Source of the DNA: Onstottus_B arcticum
GTDB taxonomy: Bacteria; Acidobacteriota; Blastocatellia; UBA7656
Direction of reading: 5' to 3'
Length of the DNA: 64,000 bases
Assembly: GCA_038040485.1 (NCBI GenBank)
Contig: JBBPIE010000006.1
Span: 62,001 to 126,000 of the forward strand
Shown in pieces: positions 51,545 to 62,830 of the stretch. A program made the position numbers and the translations under genes. The notes under the pieces are model-generated. The model saw only the letters and a list, made by a program, of their open reading frames with translations, ran no database searches and was not told where the DNA came from. Numbering within the stretch: position 1 is the stretch's first letter; each line of letters opens with the position of its first letter.

Positions 51545-54097
51545 TTACGGGTGATTTCCCCAGTTCAATCTAACCGTGTCCTGAATAAATCTTATGTATG
51601 ACGGCCGCAACGACGTATCGATGGCCGGCGTCGCCTCAACGATTATCGGCAGCAAGAGGTTGACACGACCGCGAGGGCTGACGATTGCGAAATAAAAATC
51701 GGTCAGAAATACCTCGTCGCTCGGACCTCTTGTGCCAGTCACCCAGCGTAGAACAGGCGTGGCGCTGGCGTCCCTGTTGATCGTCAAATCGGCTTCCGCG
51801 CCTTGTTCCATTAACCTCAACCGATCCCAGATCGCAGCTACGGTGGTCTGCTCTCTCATCGTCGGCAGCGGCGCGAAGCCTGGACGGCGAAGATGGAACG
51901 CGCTGGTGATCAGGTCGAAAATCCCTTGATAATACGGATTTGTCCAGCTCCCGCCGGTCCTTGATTCGTTGATCGTTCCATACGCCCCGCCCGCGTCTTG
52001 CCCGGCCCAGATCATCCAGGACGACAACCAGGCTATCCCCTCCTGCGCCAGCTCGAGTTGCGCAGCAGACATGTTGGCAGAAGGAGTATCACCTCGCACA
52101 TCAGGGGCGCAGCTATCCGGCAAGCCGGCCAGGCATCGAATCAAAAAGACGAAGCTATCGGTGTTTTTCAAGGCCAAAGACGGGGTGTTTTGAATGAAGT
52201 GGATCAGGCGGACATTATCATAGGCCAGGTCCTGAAGGTCTAAAGAACCGTGACCGGCTTCATGGACGAGAACCACCGCGCGGCGTTCAGCGTCCGTCAT
52301 CGTCGGGTATAATTGCGACATAGTCCCGATCCCGAAGAAATCTCCGCAAAGGGTCATCATCGCGGAACCGCCTACGCCGTTGTTGTAAGCGATCGCATTG
52401 CTACAGCCCGAGTCACATCCGGTTCCTCGCTGATTGCGAGCCCTTACGACCGTGTTAATGTGATTACGCCATGTCGTTAGCTTGCTCTTCACGGTGTTGC
52501 GAGGACTGGTGCTGCCAAAGAAAGATGTAAGGGCGGCGTCTCCGGCTGCGTTGCCGACGACAAGCTGACTTTTGGCCGAGTCTATCATTGCCAATCCGTC
52601 GGTAAGAGCCGTCGCAAACATGGGGGCCTCGGTCGTATCCAATGGACGCTGGCGAATCGCGCCCCTTGCGCAGGCCGGGGTCCTCGAAGGCCCTGTGATA
52701 GTAACCACCTCAACCCTCCGACGGTCCTGGTAAGGAAGAACCCCCTCGCTGTCAGCCGGCCTCGGCACGAGAGTCCGCAAGGGTGGGGGCGGTGGGGGCG
52801 GCACGGGCGGAGTGCACACTCCGGCGTCTTGATGATTCTCTGCGTTAAAAGCGGCATCGACCACGTTCAGACGGTCGGTGGCGAGCTGGTCTCCAAAATC
52901 TATCCGCTCGTCTTCGCTGATGAAGCCGTTGAGCGTCAGCGCGCAGCCCTTGTTGGCTACCGAGAGGCGGTGGATTTTGTCCACGTCTTCGGCGTCCAGA
53001 GTAGTTGAGCCTCGTTCGAAAAATATGTCTTCATCGCGGCCGCCGGTCTCTTCGCCTAAGACTTGAAACTGCTCTTCGGGCACAACGCCTGTCAGGTTGG
53101 CGGCGACCGTGCGGTGCGAGCGCACCTCGTCGAGACATTTCAACGTGCCCTGATCCACCACGCCCGCGGTTACACCGGGAATCGTCTCGGTAGTTTGAAA
53201 AGCTGTTACGGCTTGCTCCGTCAGCGGGCCGAAAATCCTGTCTACGCCGTCGTGATTCGGCCCCGTAGTGCCGAGGGAGAATCCCAGATCGACGAGCGCC
53301 TGTTGAATGAGGCCGACCGCCGCAAAGCGTGTGGACCCGTTACGGATCGTGGTGGTGCCCGCGTATACCTGGCTGATCGATGTTTGACTGGGGAAGAAGA
53401 CCGGTTGGGTGCGGACGGCGAAAGTAGCCGGGTCGCACGCCCGCTGAATCTGACCGCTGGCGGGCAATGTTTGCTGTTGAATTACGTGAGTCAACTCGTG
53501 AGCGACTAGTCTTCTGCCGGTTGAAGAATTCGGCGAATAAGCCCCCTCTCCAAAGACGATGGAATTCGAGACCGTATAAGCTCTGGCACCTATTGCGCGC
53601 GCAGACTCGGCTGCTTTGGGACCGGCGTGTATGCGGACCTGGCTGAAGTCAGGCCCCGTGCGCTCGGCCTGCTGGTATTCGAGGGGCGTGTTGTTCTGGT
53701 TTGCGATCTTTTCAGCGGCAGTCTCAGCCTGATGTTCGAATCGATCATTGTGCGGCCTGACAGTGATTCCGGACCTGGGAATCCCTTCGGGTTTGCCTAT
53801 CGAGCGAATAGCACTGAAGTCATGACTGAATCGCCTTTCCATGAAGATTCTTGTCGCCGCATCAAGCGGTTGCCCCGGCGAATTCAACACATCGTGGACG
53901 ATAGGAGGCGCGCCGACCACGTCGTTATCGTTTGCGGCGAAGCGTTGCAGCGGGGCCTGTTTTCTGCTGCACTCTTCGCACTCACCGCCTGCGATCGTGT
54001 GATTGCCACAATCACACTTGCGCTGCAACACGCCGCTCGCCGACGACGTTGGCGTTTGCTGTTGCTGGGCTGTTCGTGTCGTAGCTCGCTCGCTCAT
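51545..54097 (-). CDS. Composite DUF4157 cargo with PG-binding, OmpA-like and M35-like parts
   Basis: 850 residues. Cys tag (CDCGNHTIAGGECEEC). A partial DUF4157 piece (PPIVHDVLNSPGQPLDAATRIFMERRF) is followed by a second, complete-looking end with VAHELTHVIQQQ (His200), so the domain seems internally repeated. Next is a PG-binding-1-like segment (FGPLTEQAVTAFQTT) and an OmpA-like stretch (EDIFFERGSTTLDAEDVD). A Pro-rich linker leads to a metallopeptidase with VLVHEAGHGSLDL (His about 612) and ALKNTDSFVFL, resembling M35/deuterolysin-type zincins. It is the largest cargo. Confidence 0.85.
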   Translation of the reverse strand: MSERATTRTAQQQQTPTSSASGVLQRKCDCGNHTIAGGECEECSRKQAPLQRFAANDNDVVGAPPIVHDVLNSPGQPLDAATRIFMERRFSHDFSAIRSIGKPEGIPRSGITVRPHNDRFEHQAETAAEKIANQNNTPLEYQQAERTGPDFSQVRIHAGPKAAESARAIGARAYTVSNSIVFGEGAYSPNSSTGRRLVAHELTHVIQQQTLPASGQIQRACDPATFAVRTQPVFFPSQTSISQVYAGTTTIRNGSTRFAAVGLIQQALVDLGFSLGTTGPNHDGVDRIFGPLTEQAVTAFQTTETIPGVTAGVVDQGTLKCLDEVRSHRTVAANLTGVVPEEQFQVLGEETGGRDEDIFFERGSTTLDAEDVDKIHRLSVANKGCALTLNGFISEDERIDFGDQLATDRLNVVDAAFNAENHQDAGVCTPPVPPPPPPPLRTLVPRPADSEGVLPYQDRRRVEVVTITGPSRTPACARGAIRQRPLDTTEAPMFATALTDGLAMIDSAKSQLVVGNAAGDAALTSFFGSTSPRNTVKSKLTTWRNHINTVVRARNQRGTGCDSGCSNAIAYNNGVGGSAMMTLCGDFFGIGTMSQLYPTMTDAERRAVVLVHEAGHGSLDLQDLAYDNVRLIHFIQNTPSLALKNTDSFVFLIRCLAGLPDSCAPDVRGDTPSANMSAAQLELAQEGIAWLSSWMIWAGQDAGGAYGTINESRTGGSWTNPYYQGIFDLITSAFHLRRPGFAPLPTMREQTTVAAIWDRLRLMEQGAEADLTINRDASATPVLRWVTGTRGPSDEVFLTDFYFAIVSPRGRVNLLLPIIVEATPAIDTSLRPSYIRFIQDTVRLNWGNHP

Positions 54098-54347
54098 TGT
54101 CCTATCCCTTTGTAAACAGCTTGAGCGATCTCGTGTCCGACTCGCTCGGGGTTGTTACTGCTTGCCATCTGAACTGACGCGGCGCGAAGTTCGGGCCACG
54201 CGCCGCCTGCCGCCAGCTCCTGATTCAAACCATCAACCGTCAGCAGTCGCGCCAGCTCGCTTTCGAGGGCGGCTCGAAGCACGGGACGTTGATGGGGCGC
54301 CAGGTCGAGCCCGTCGAGAATCAATCGCTCGATTTGAACATTGATCT

Positions 54348-54351
<4 letters not shown>
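54094..54351 (-). CDS. Small protein between ATPase and cargo
   Basis: 85 residues from a TTG at 54351 that overlaps the ATPase stop, with 4-nt overlap also to the next gene. Helical and soluble (KINVQIERLILDGLDLAPHQRPVLRAALESELARLLT). Small genes of this sort follow the eCIS ATPase in related clusters; no function is known. Confidence 0.7.
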
Positions 54352-56554
<2,203 letters not shown>

Positions 56555-56558
<4 letters not shown>

Positions 56559-57853
56559 GAGATTGTCACCTTCGGCCCGATGAATTGATTGAAGGCCGGG
56601 TTGGCATTGTTCGTTTCACGCTCCAGCGGGCTTTCCGCGCCATCCACTTGCACGCGGACCAGGTACTCACCGCCCGCAACGTCTTTGACCTCGAACTCGA
56701 TCGTGTCCGTTTCCTGCTGGTTAGTCGCGATGCCGTTTTCTTTCGGAGCATCGACTGTGTAGCCGTGCGGCGCGCGTGTCGCGGGCGGTTGAAACTCATT
56801 GAGCAGCAAGCGAACGCGCTGCGACCTGGCAATCTTCGGTGCGAAGGTGACGGTGATGTTTCCGGTGATCAAAAGCGTCGTCACATCAACCGATACTTGC
56901 GCAAAGGCCGGATTAGGCAGCGTAATGTCGGGCGCGAGCACAAACGCGGCGACGTTCGATTCGAAGCCTCGATGCGGCATGGGCGGCGTTCCCATCAAGA
57001 ACTGCTGCTCGACTTGCAAGCCTTGAACGCCGGACCGAAGATCGGCGGGCAGCGTCAGTTTGATCTCGCTGCCGGCCACCGACGCGGGAACCACCGGCGG
57101 CAGCTTGCTACCGCCGAAACTGACCTGCGTCACGTCACCGCTGAGCGCTCTGCCGACGATAACGATGTTGCTTCCCGCCGTGATCGGCCCGGCAGCGGCG
57201 GCATCAAGCTTGATTTCTTGAACCACAGGCGCGCGGAACTGGACGGTGTAAACATTGCGCTCGAGGACCGGGAGCGTTGGGCTCGGAGTGTCATCGGCTT
57301 CGATCAATACCACTGTCCCCTGGTAGGTCATCGAGAGGGTGTACTGAGTTTGAAAAAAAACGGCCCAGAGTTTTGAAAGCTCTTCGAGCGACAGCGAAGT
57401 CTGCGTGAACTTAACAAGCTCGATGTCTTCGGCCAGATTCGATTGCGCTAGATCCGTGCTGTAGATTGGATTTTGGAGTGTTTCCCGTATCCGATCGCGT
57501 GACAGCACCGGGTGAGAGTGCAGCACGCGCGCCGCGCTCCCCAACAATCGCTGAGGTTGCAGCTTCCCCTCATCGCCGTAGAAGCTCAGCAGGTAATGGA
57601 GGTCCAGCGCCGCGCGTGGTTTCTGAATCAATCCGCCATTTTCGTTGCGCGTCGGCAGATCGGCATTGCGCCACGCACCGTTGGGCGTGACCTGGTATAG
57701 GTATACGTTCACTCTCGCATTCGAATTAGCGGCGCCGGCTCCGTCCGGCCGGGCCGTTGTGACCGTCGCTGATACTCCGGACACATCAGCCGCTTCCTGA
57801 AGAAGCAACCTCAGCGAAGCAGTCACCGTTGCAATGGCGAGATGGTTGCTCAC
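56555..57853 (-). CDS. DUF4255 tail-terminator protein (Afp16/Pvc16-like)
   Basis: 432 residues from a GTG at 57853. N-terminal DUF4255 (ATVTASLRLLLQEAA, NVYLYQVTPNGAWRN, LDLHYLLSFYGDEGKLQPQRLLG) is the eCIS tube-terminator family. The C-terminal ~250 residues are Ig-like/IPT-type beta repeats (ITAGSNIVIVGRALSGDVTQVSFGG) not found in short family members, possibly exposed on the particle. Overlaps both neighbours by 4 nt. Confidence 0.9.
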
Positions 57854-58890
57854 CGGCTGCCTCCGCTACGCTGGCGCAGGTAGTCATCCAGGTTCATCAC
57901 CTGCGGCGCATTGCGCTTTCTTTCGGGTCTGGTTTCCTTTGGCGGTGTGGCGCGGACTTCAATGCGGCCAATCGAAACGTTGATGATCGTTTCCGATGGG
58001 GGAACTTCAGCGCCGGTTGCGTTCGGCGCGCTCGATGGAAATGGGTTTGACCGTGCCTTGTGAGTTGGCGGAAGCAAGAGCTCCGCGCCTGGCCGGGGAA
58101 TCAAGGTGGTGAGCGGAGCCGGCGTTGACTGATCCTTTTCGATGGTCTCCGTGATTCGCTGAACGACGACTCGCCCTATCGCTGATGACGGCGCGGGCTG
58201 CGCGAGCGCCGCCGACAGAACGCGTTGGAAGGAATGCGAGCTTTCTCCAGTCGCGGAAAGCGGTTTCCTCGGGGGAGCGACCGCCTGCTCAGAGAATGAG
58301 CCGAGCCGCAACGCTGAGTTGACCTCCGCCGATTTCTTGACCGGGGCCGGCCGAAACTTTGAACGGGGAACCTCTTCGGCTGGAACTAAGGAAGCAGGGT
58401 TCGATGGTTCGAGCGGCCTATCGACTAAGGGTTGCAGCGGTTTGCCGACCGGAGGCCCGGCCTCGGCGGCCGGTATCCTCACGGGCGTAGTTGTGCCATC
58501 ATCCAATGAATTCGGAATGCGCCTATCGCGAGGCGCGGCGGGTTTCAGCGCTGGCGAGGATTCGACTGACCGCGCGGGCCCGTCGGCGTGTCGATCGTTC
58601 TCAAAGAATTCAGCTTCAGACGGCGCTCGATTTATGGTGATCGGCGGACGAGGTCTTGTGCTCCTCTTCCGTGAAGGATCGCCGGACGCCGAAGACGGAT
58701 CCGGATCGTTGGTGATTTCATCGTCGGCAGCGGCTGCCTGCGCAAAGGGGTCCTCAAATCCCTCGGGAGCCGCAGGCGCAACGGCACGACGGACCTCCGG
58801 TGTGGGCGCCAGGAGTGGGGCGTCGATCGGCTGGACTGGCAGCAGCGGCCGAAAACTTCGGACCACCAGGTTGTCGAAATAGTCACTCAT
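57850..58890 (-). CDS. Disordered Pro-rich eCIS-associated protein
   Basis: 346 residues from the ATG at 58890, overlapping the previous stop as ATGA. A short conserved N-terminal patch (SDYFDNLVVRSFRPLLPVQP) and C-terminal patch (QVMNLDDYLRQRSGG) frame a long low-complexity region rich in Pro, Ala, Ser and Arg. Proteins with such ends and a variable middle lie before DUF4255 in related clusters. It may be a tether or scaffold, and a tape-measure substitute is conceivable but unsupported. Confidence 0.7.
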   Translation of the reverse strand: MSDYFDNLVVRSFRPLLPVQPIDAPLLAPTPEVRRAVAPAAPEGFEDPFAQAAAADDEITNDPDPSSASGDPSRKRSTRPRPPITINRAPSEAEFFENDRHADGPARSVESSPALKPAAPRDRRIPNSLDDGTTTPVRIPAAEAGPPVGKPLQPLVDRPLEPSNPASLVPAEEVPRSKFRPAPVKKSAEVNSALRLGSFSEQAVAPPRKPLSATGESSHSFQRVLSAALAQPAPSSAIGRVVVQRITETIEKDQSTPAPLTTLIPRPGAELLLPPTHKARSNPFPSSAPNATGAEVPPSETIINVSIGRIEVRATPPKETRPERKRNAPQVMNLDDYLRQRSGGSR

Positions 58891-59687
58891 CCGGCCAGCA
58901 TCTCCAGATAGCATACCCTTCGCGAGGAGCTCATATTGAGGATGTCTGATTCGCGCCATCCATAGGCCGAAGCGAGTAAATGGATCTCGCGCAGCAGATG
59001 GATCGCACGATCATGCAGTTCGCTCCAGAGGTAAGAAACAATGTCGAAGCCCGCCTGCCATTCGTGGCGGCAACACGGGCATGTCAAGTCCACTTGCACA
59101 TCAGCCTGGGGATCAGCCTGGGCAATTTGTTCGATCGCGGCGTTAAGGATCTCTGCGGGCATTTCCGAGGTGAGAGCGGTGGATTCTGTTCGTCCTTGAT
59201 GTCGAATGCTCATGACGCACTGCTCAATCAACCTGCCGCGCATCTCGCCAGGACTTGCGCAGCCAGCCAGCGCGAGCAGATCAAGACTGTTGGGGAGACG
59301 AAGCCCCAGCTCGTAACCGGATTGACTAAACGAGAGCATGGCCCCGGGCTCAGCCTTCGAGGATGCGCGAATGTCCAGCACACTGAAGGTCATCTCGAGA
59401 CGCTCGCCGCACGCCGGACAGTCGGCCAGACTCGTCAACACCTGGCCAAACAATCTCTCCCGCAACGCTATGAGACAAGCATCGCGCTGGCCTATGCTAA
59501 GCGCGGCCAGCGTCTCACGCGAAGCACTCGGGCAGACCGCGGCCAACATCGTCAGCGCCCTCTCGACGGGCGCTTGATGCTGTCCACGTTCCCACACATC
59601 CAGCAATTCCGCCGGAGACACCGACTCCACGGACGCAATCGCCCCGCAAGCGAGCGACGATGAGCCGGAAAAGCTGGCCTCGTTCAT
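58887..59687 (-). CDS. eCIS accessory protein with two Cys pairs
   Basis: 266 residues. CPACG (about 92-96) and CPCCRHEW (about 202-209) are spaced like a zinc site split across the protein. The rest is helical (LLALAGCASPGEMRGRLIEQ; IVSYLWSELHDRAIHLLREIHLLASAYGWRE, resembling the T4-like baseplate/tail chaperone gp family). It lies between tube and DUF4255, where other loci encode baseplate-related or tail chaperone proteins. The family assignment is tentative. Confidence 0.65.
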   Translation of the reverse strand: MNEASFSGSSSLACGAIASVESVSPAELLDVWERGQHQAPVERALTMLAAVCPSASRETLAALSIGQRDACLIALRERLFGQVLTSLADCPACGERLEMTFSVLDIRASSKAEPGAMLSFSQSGYELGLRLPNSLDLLALAGCASPGEMRGRLIEQCVMSIRHQGRTESTALTSEMPAEILNAAIEQIAQADPQADVQVDLTCPCCRHEWQAGFDIVSYLWSELHDRAIHLLREIHLLASAYGWRESDILNMSSSRRVCYLEMLAG

Positions 59688-59729
59688 CGTTCAATCTTCG
59701 ATCAACACTCGAATCTCTGAGCGCTCAGC

Positions 59730-60251
<522 letters not shown>

Positions 60252-60353
60252 AGCTGCTCCTCCGAACGCGTATTCGAATGATTGGCCTCCTCAGCCATGC
60301 CGAACCGGCGAGAGCTGAGGCCGATTGACTGCCGTCCGCCTTTGTCTGAAACC

Positions 60354-62255
60354 TTACGTCTGAAGCTGTCCGGCGATCTGCTGGAGTTTGATGACCACAA
60401 ACTCCGCGGGCTTGAGCGGCGCGAAGCCGACCAGAATATTCACGATGCCGAGATTGATATCGTTTTGCGTGGTGGTCTCCTTGTCGCACTTTACGAAGTA
60501 AGCCTCGCGCGGCGTCGTGCCCTGAAACGCGCCCTGGCGGAAGAGCGAATTCATGAAAGCCCCGACGTTGAGCCGAATCTGCGCCCAGAGCGGCTCATCG
60601 TTTGGCTCGAAGACGACCCATTGAAGAGCCCGATAAAGACTCTCTTCGATGAACAAGGCAGTGCGCCGAACCGGAACATACTTCCACTCCGAAGCGAGCC
60701 GGTCGTCGCCCACGCGCGTTCGGGCACCCCAGAGTACGTGACCAACGGCGGGCATAGTTCTCAGGCAGTTGATGCCCAGCGGATTGAGTTCTCCGTTCTC
60801 AGCGTTCGTCAGCGGGACAACCAACCCGGCGATTCCGGCCAACGTGGTATCTAAGCCTGCGGGCGCTTTCCAGACGCCCCGGGTCGCGTCGGTCCGCGAG
60901 AACATTCCAGCGACAATCCCGCAGGGGACGAATTCCTCGAGCTGATTCCCATGCAGCGGATTCGCTTGCTTGATGCGTGGGAAGTACAGCGCCGCGTTCT
61001 TGCTTGCTTTGCCTGCGCCCGTGCCGATCTGGCTCTTAGCCGTGTCCTTAGATCTCCAACCATCGGGCGGATCAACGAGCATCATCGCGCGACGCTGCTC
61101 GCAGTAGTCAATCGCGTCATCAATCAGCTCCTTTTCGATCGAGCCTTCCGGCGCGTGCGGTGGGATGCAAAGCAGGTTGAACAGGTCAGCGTTTTCAAGC
61201 GCGAAGAGCCCCTTCTTTGCGGCCGCCTTTCCTGAACCGGTGAAAGCTTCTCTGTCCAGAGACCGTCCATTCGAGGCGGGTGTCGTGACCCCGGACGAAT
61301 GGGTGTTATCTTCAAAGCCATCCTTGCCGGCACCCGGTGCCGGATGCGCGGTCGGACGCGGAAACGGAGCGGTCCCAGACACGCGAATCAAGAGAGATTC
61401 GTTCTTCAAGACCTTATCGACCACGCGCGCGCTGCTCTTGGCCGTGAGATTGCGGAACTGTTCGGTTACACCGGTCTTGGTGTCGCGGACAGTGAGATTG
61501 AAAAGATCAGTTTTGGCGAACCCCGGCCCGAAGACCTGGGCGATGGTAGCGTCGTCCATTACGTCATCGTCGATGCGTACGCGGAGGCTATTTCCCCATG
61601 TGCCTTCGCTGGCTGCTTCCAGATTCAACCCGTTGGCCGACATACCGGCCTTCGTTATCGGCGCCGCGTTGTTGGCGGCTGCCGTCACCGCTCCCGCGAC
61701 CGCGCTGGTCACGGCAGCCTGCACCGTAGCTGGGGTCGCCGCCGGAGTGGTCACTGCCGCAGCATCGCTCGCAGCTTTGGCGACGGCCGTCGCAGCTTCC
61801 AGCGCTGCAGCATTCGTTCCCCCTGCCGCCGCCACCGCACCCGTTGCCGCCTGCGCGACCGACGCCGCTGTCGCGCCAGCGGCGGCGGCCGCTGTATCAA
61901 CTGCCGACTTCACTGCGTTTGCCGCCGTCTGCGCTTGACCCGTTGCCGCAGTCAATTCCGTTTGGCGGTCCGCCTCAGAGGCAAACGTAGGAGTGAAGAG
62001 CCTCACGATAATCGCCTGGCTCCCGCCATTCAGATAGAAATCGCGCACTGCATAGCTCATAGTGCCCGGCACCCACAGCCCACCGAAGATGCGCTCAAAA
62101 TCACCATAGTTGTTAATCACAACCGGCTCATCGACCGGCCCACGCAGAGCTCGGCCAATGAAGGCCGTAATTGAAGTGGCAACTCCGGTGATGGTCCGCA
62201 CTCCACTGGCTATCTCCTCGATGTACACTCCTGGAAAGGTCAGCGCACTTGGCAT
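60354..62255 (-). CDS. Contractile tail sheath protein with Ala-rich insertion
   Basis: 633 residues, GGAGG before the ATG. N-terminal FPGVYIEEIASGVRTITGVATSITAFIGRALRGPVDEPV and the C-terminal half (AYFVKCDKETTTQNDINLGIVNILVGFAPLKPAEFVVIKL) are the conserved sheath interlocking parts. Between about 92 and 203 lies an Ala/Thr/Val-rich insertion of some 110 residues, before the usual SEGTWGNSLRVRI. Most sheaths have only a short linker here. One sheath gene is seen, while Afp has several. Confidence 0.93.
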   Translation of the reverse strand: MPSALTFPGVYIEEIASGVRTITGVATSITAFIGRALRGPVDEPVVINNYGDFERIFGGLWVPGTMSYAVRDFYLNGGSQAIIVRLFTPTFASEADRQTELTAATGQAQTAANAVKSAVDTAAAAAGATAASVAQAATGAVAAAGGTNAAALEAATAVAKAASDAAAVTTPAATPATVQAAVTSAVAGAVTAAANNAAPITKAGMSANGLNLEAASEGTWGNSLRVRIDDDVMDDATIAQVFGPGFAKTDLFNLTVRDTKTGVTEQFRNLTAKSSARVVDKVLKNESLLIRVSGTAPFPRPTAHPAPGAGKDGFEDNTHSSGVTTPASNGRSLDREAFTGSGKAAAKKGLFALENADLFNLLCIPPHAPEGSIEKELIDDAIDYCEQRRAMMLVDPPDGWRSKDTAKSQIGTGAGKASKNAALYFPRIKQANPLHGNQLEEFVPCGIVAGMFSRTDATRGVWKAPAGLDTTLAGIAGLVVPLTNAENGELNPLGINCLRTMPAVGHVLWGARTRVGDDRLASEWKYVPVRRTALFIEESLYRALQWVVFEPNDEPLWAQIRLNVGAFMNSLFRQGAFQGTTPREAYFVKCDKETTTQNDINLGIVNILVGFAPLKPAEFVVIKLQQIAGQLQT

Positions 62256-62355
62256 GATTTGTTTGCCTCCTATACGTTTGTCCGATCAACATCAACTTCA
62301 GCGCGATGAGGAAGCGCGACCAACACGAATGCGAATCGGACGAATTCGGACAAAA

Positions 62356-62640
62356 TTACTTAGCGCTCTGATCGAGCAGCGCGCGGATTTCCTCTTGTCT
62401 TTGACTGTTGATCAGGTAGCGGACGCGGGAGTCAGGACCCTTGCGCTCGAGGATCAACCCGGTGGCCGCTAACTCCGCAAGCACTTCCCTGACCTTCGAA
62501 GTCCGGCTCTCAATCTTTCTCTCAAGCAGCCACCACTCGACGATTCCTTCCAAGGTGTCTTGGGCTTCGGGGTTGTCGATCAGGTAGCTCAAAACGTCCC
62601 GAGCGATCTCTGAGTTTTCCCTTGTGCCGGCCACACTCAC
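62356..62640 (-). CDS. Winged-helix-like small protein upstream of the sheath
   Basis: 94 residues from a GTG at 62640; a TTG at 62688 is an alternative start. ARDVLSYLIDNPEAQDTLEGIVEWWLLERKIESRTSKVREVLAELAATGLILERKG reads like a compact winged helix, with VREVLAELAATGLILERK as helix-wing. Such genes start eCIS operons and may regulate them. It precedes the sheath by ~100 bp. Confidence 0.75.
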   Translation of the reverse strand: MSVAGTRENSEIARDVLSYLIDNPEAQDTLEGIVEWWLLERKIESRTSKVREVLAELAATGLILERKGPDSRVRYLINSQRQEEIRALLDQSAK

Positions 62641-62830
62641 CTTCTTCTCGTGCGCGCAATCAGCAGCAATCGGTGGGCCGCGGCTCAAGTGTTTTGTATG
62701 TTGTGTTGTGATGATGCAGAGTGGGTTCTTTGTGTCCCGTCAGTTTTGTTTTGCAGGACATCGGAGGCGGTTGCGGCTCAAATCCCGGTGGGACAAAAAT
62801 ATCCGCGTCTGGCTGGCAGTTGTCCGCGTA

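Noticed and set aside
62256..62830. Possible sigma54 (-24/-12) promoters before the sheath and wHTH genes
   Set aside because: No TGGC-N5-TTGC-like pair with correct spacing found on the minus strand.
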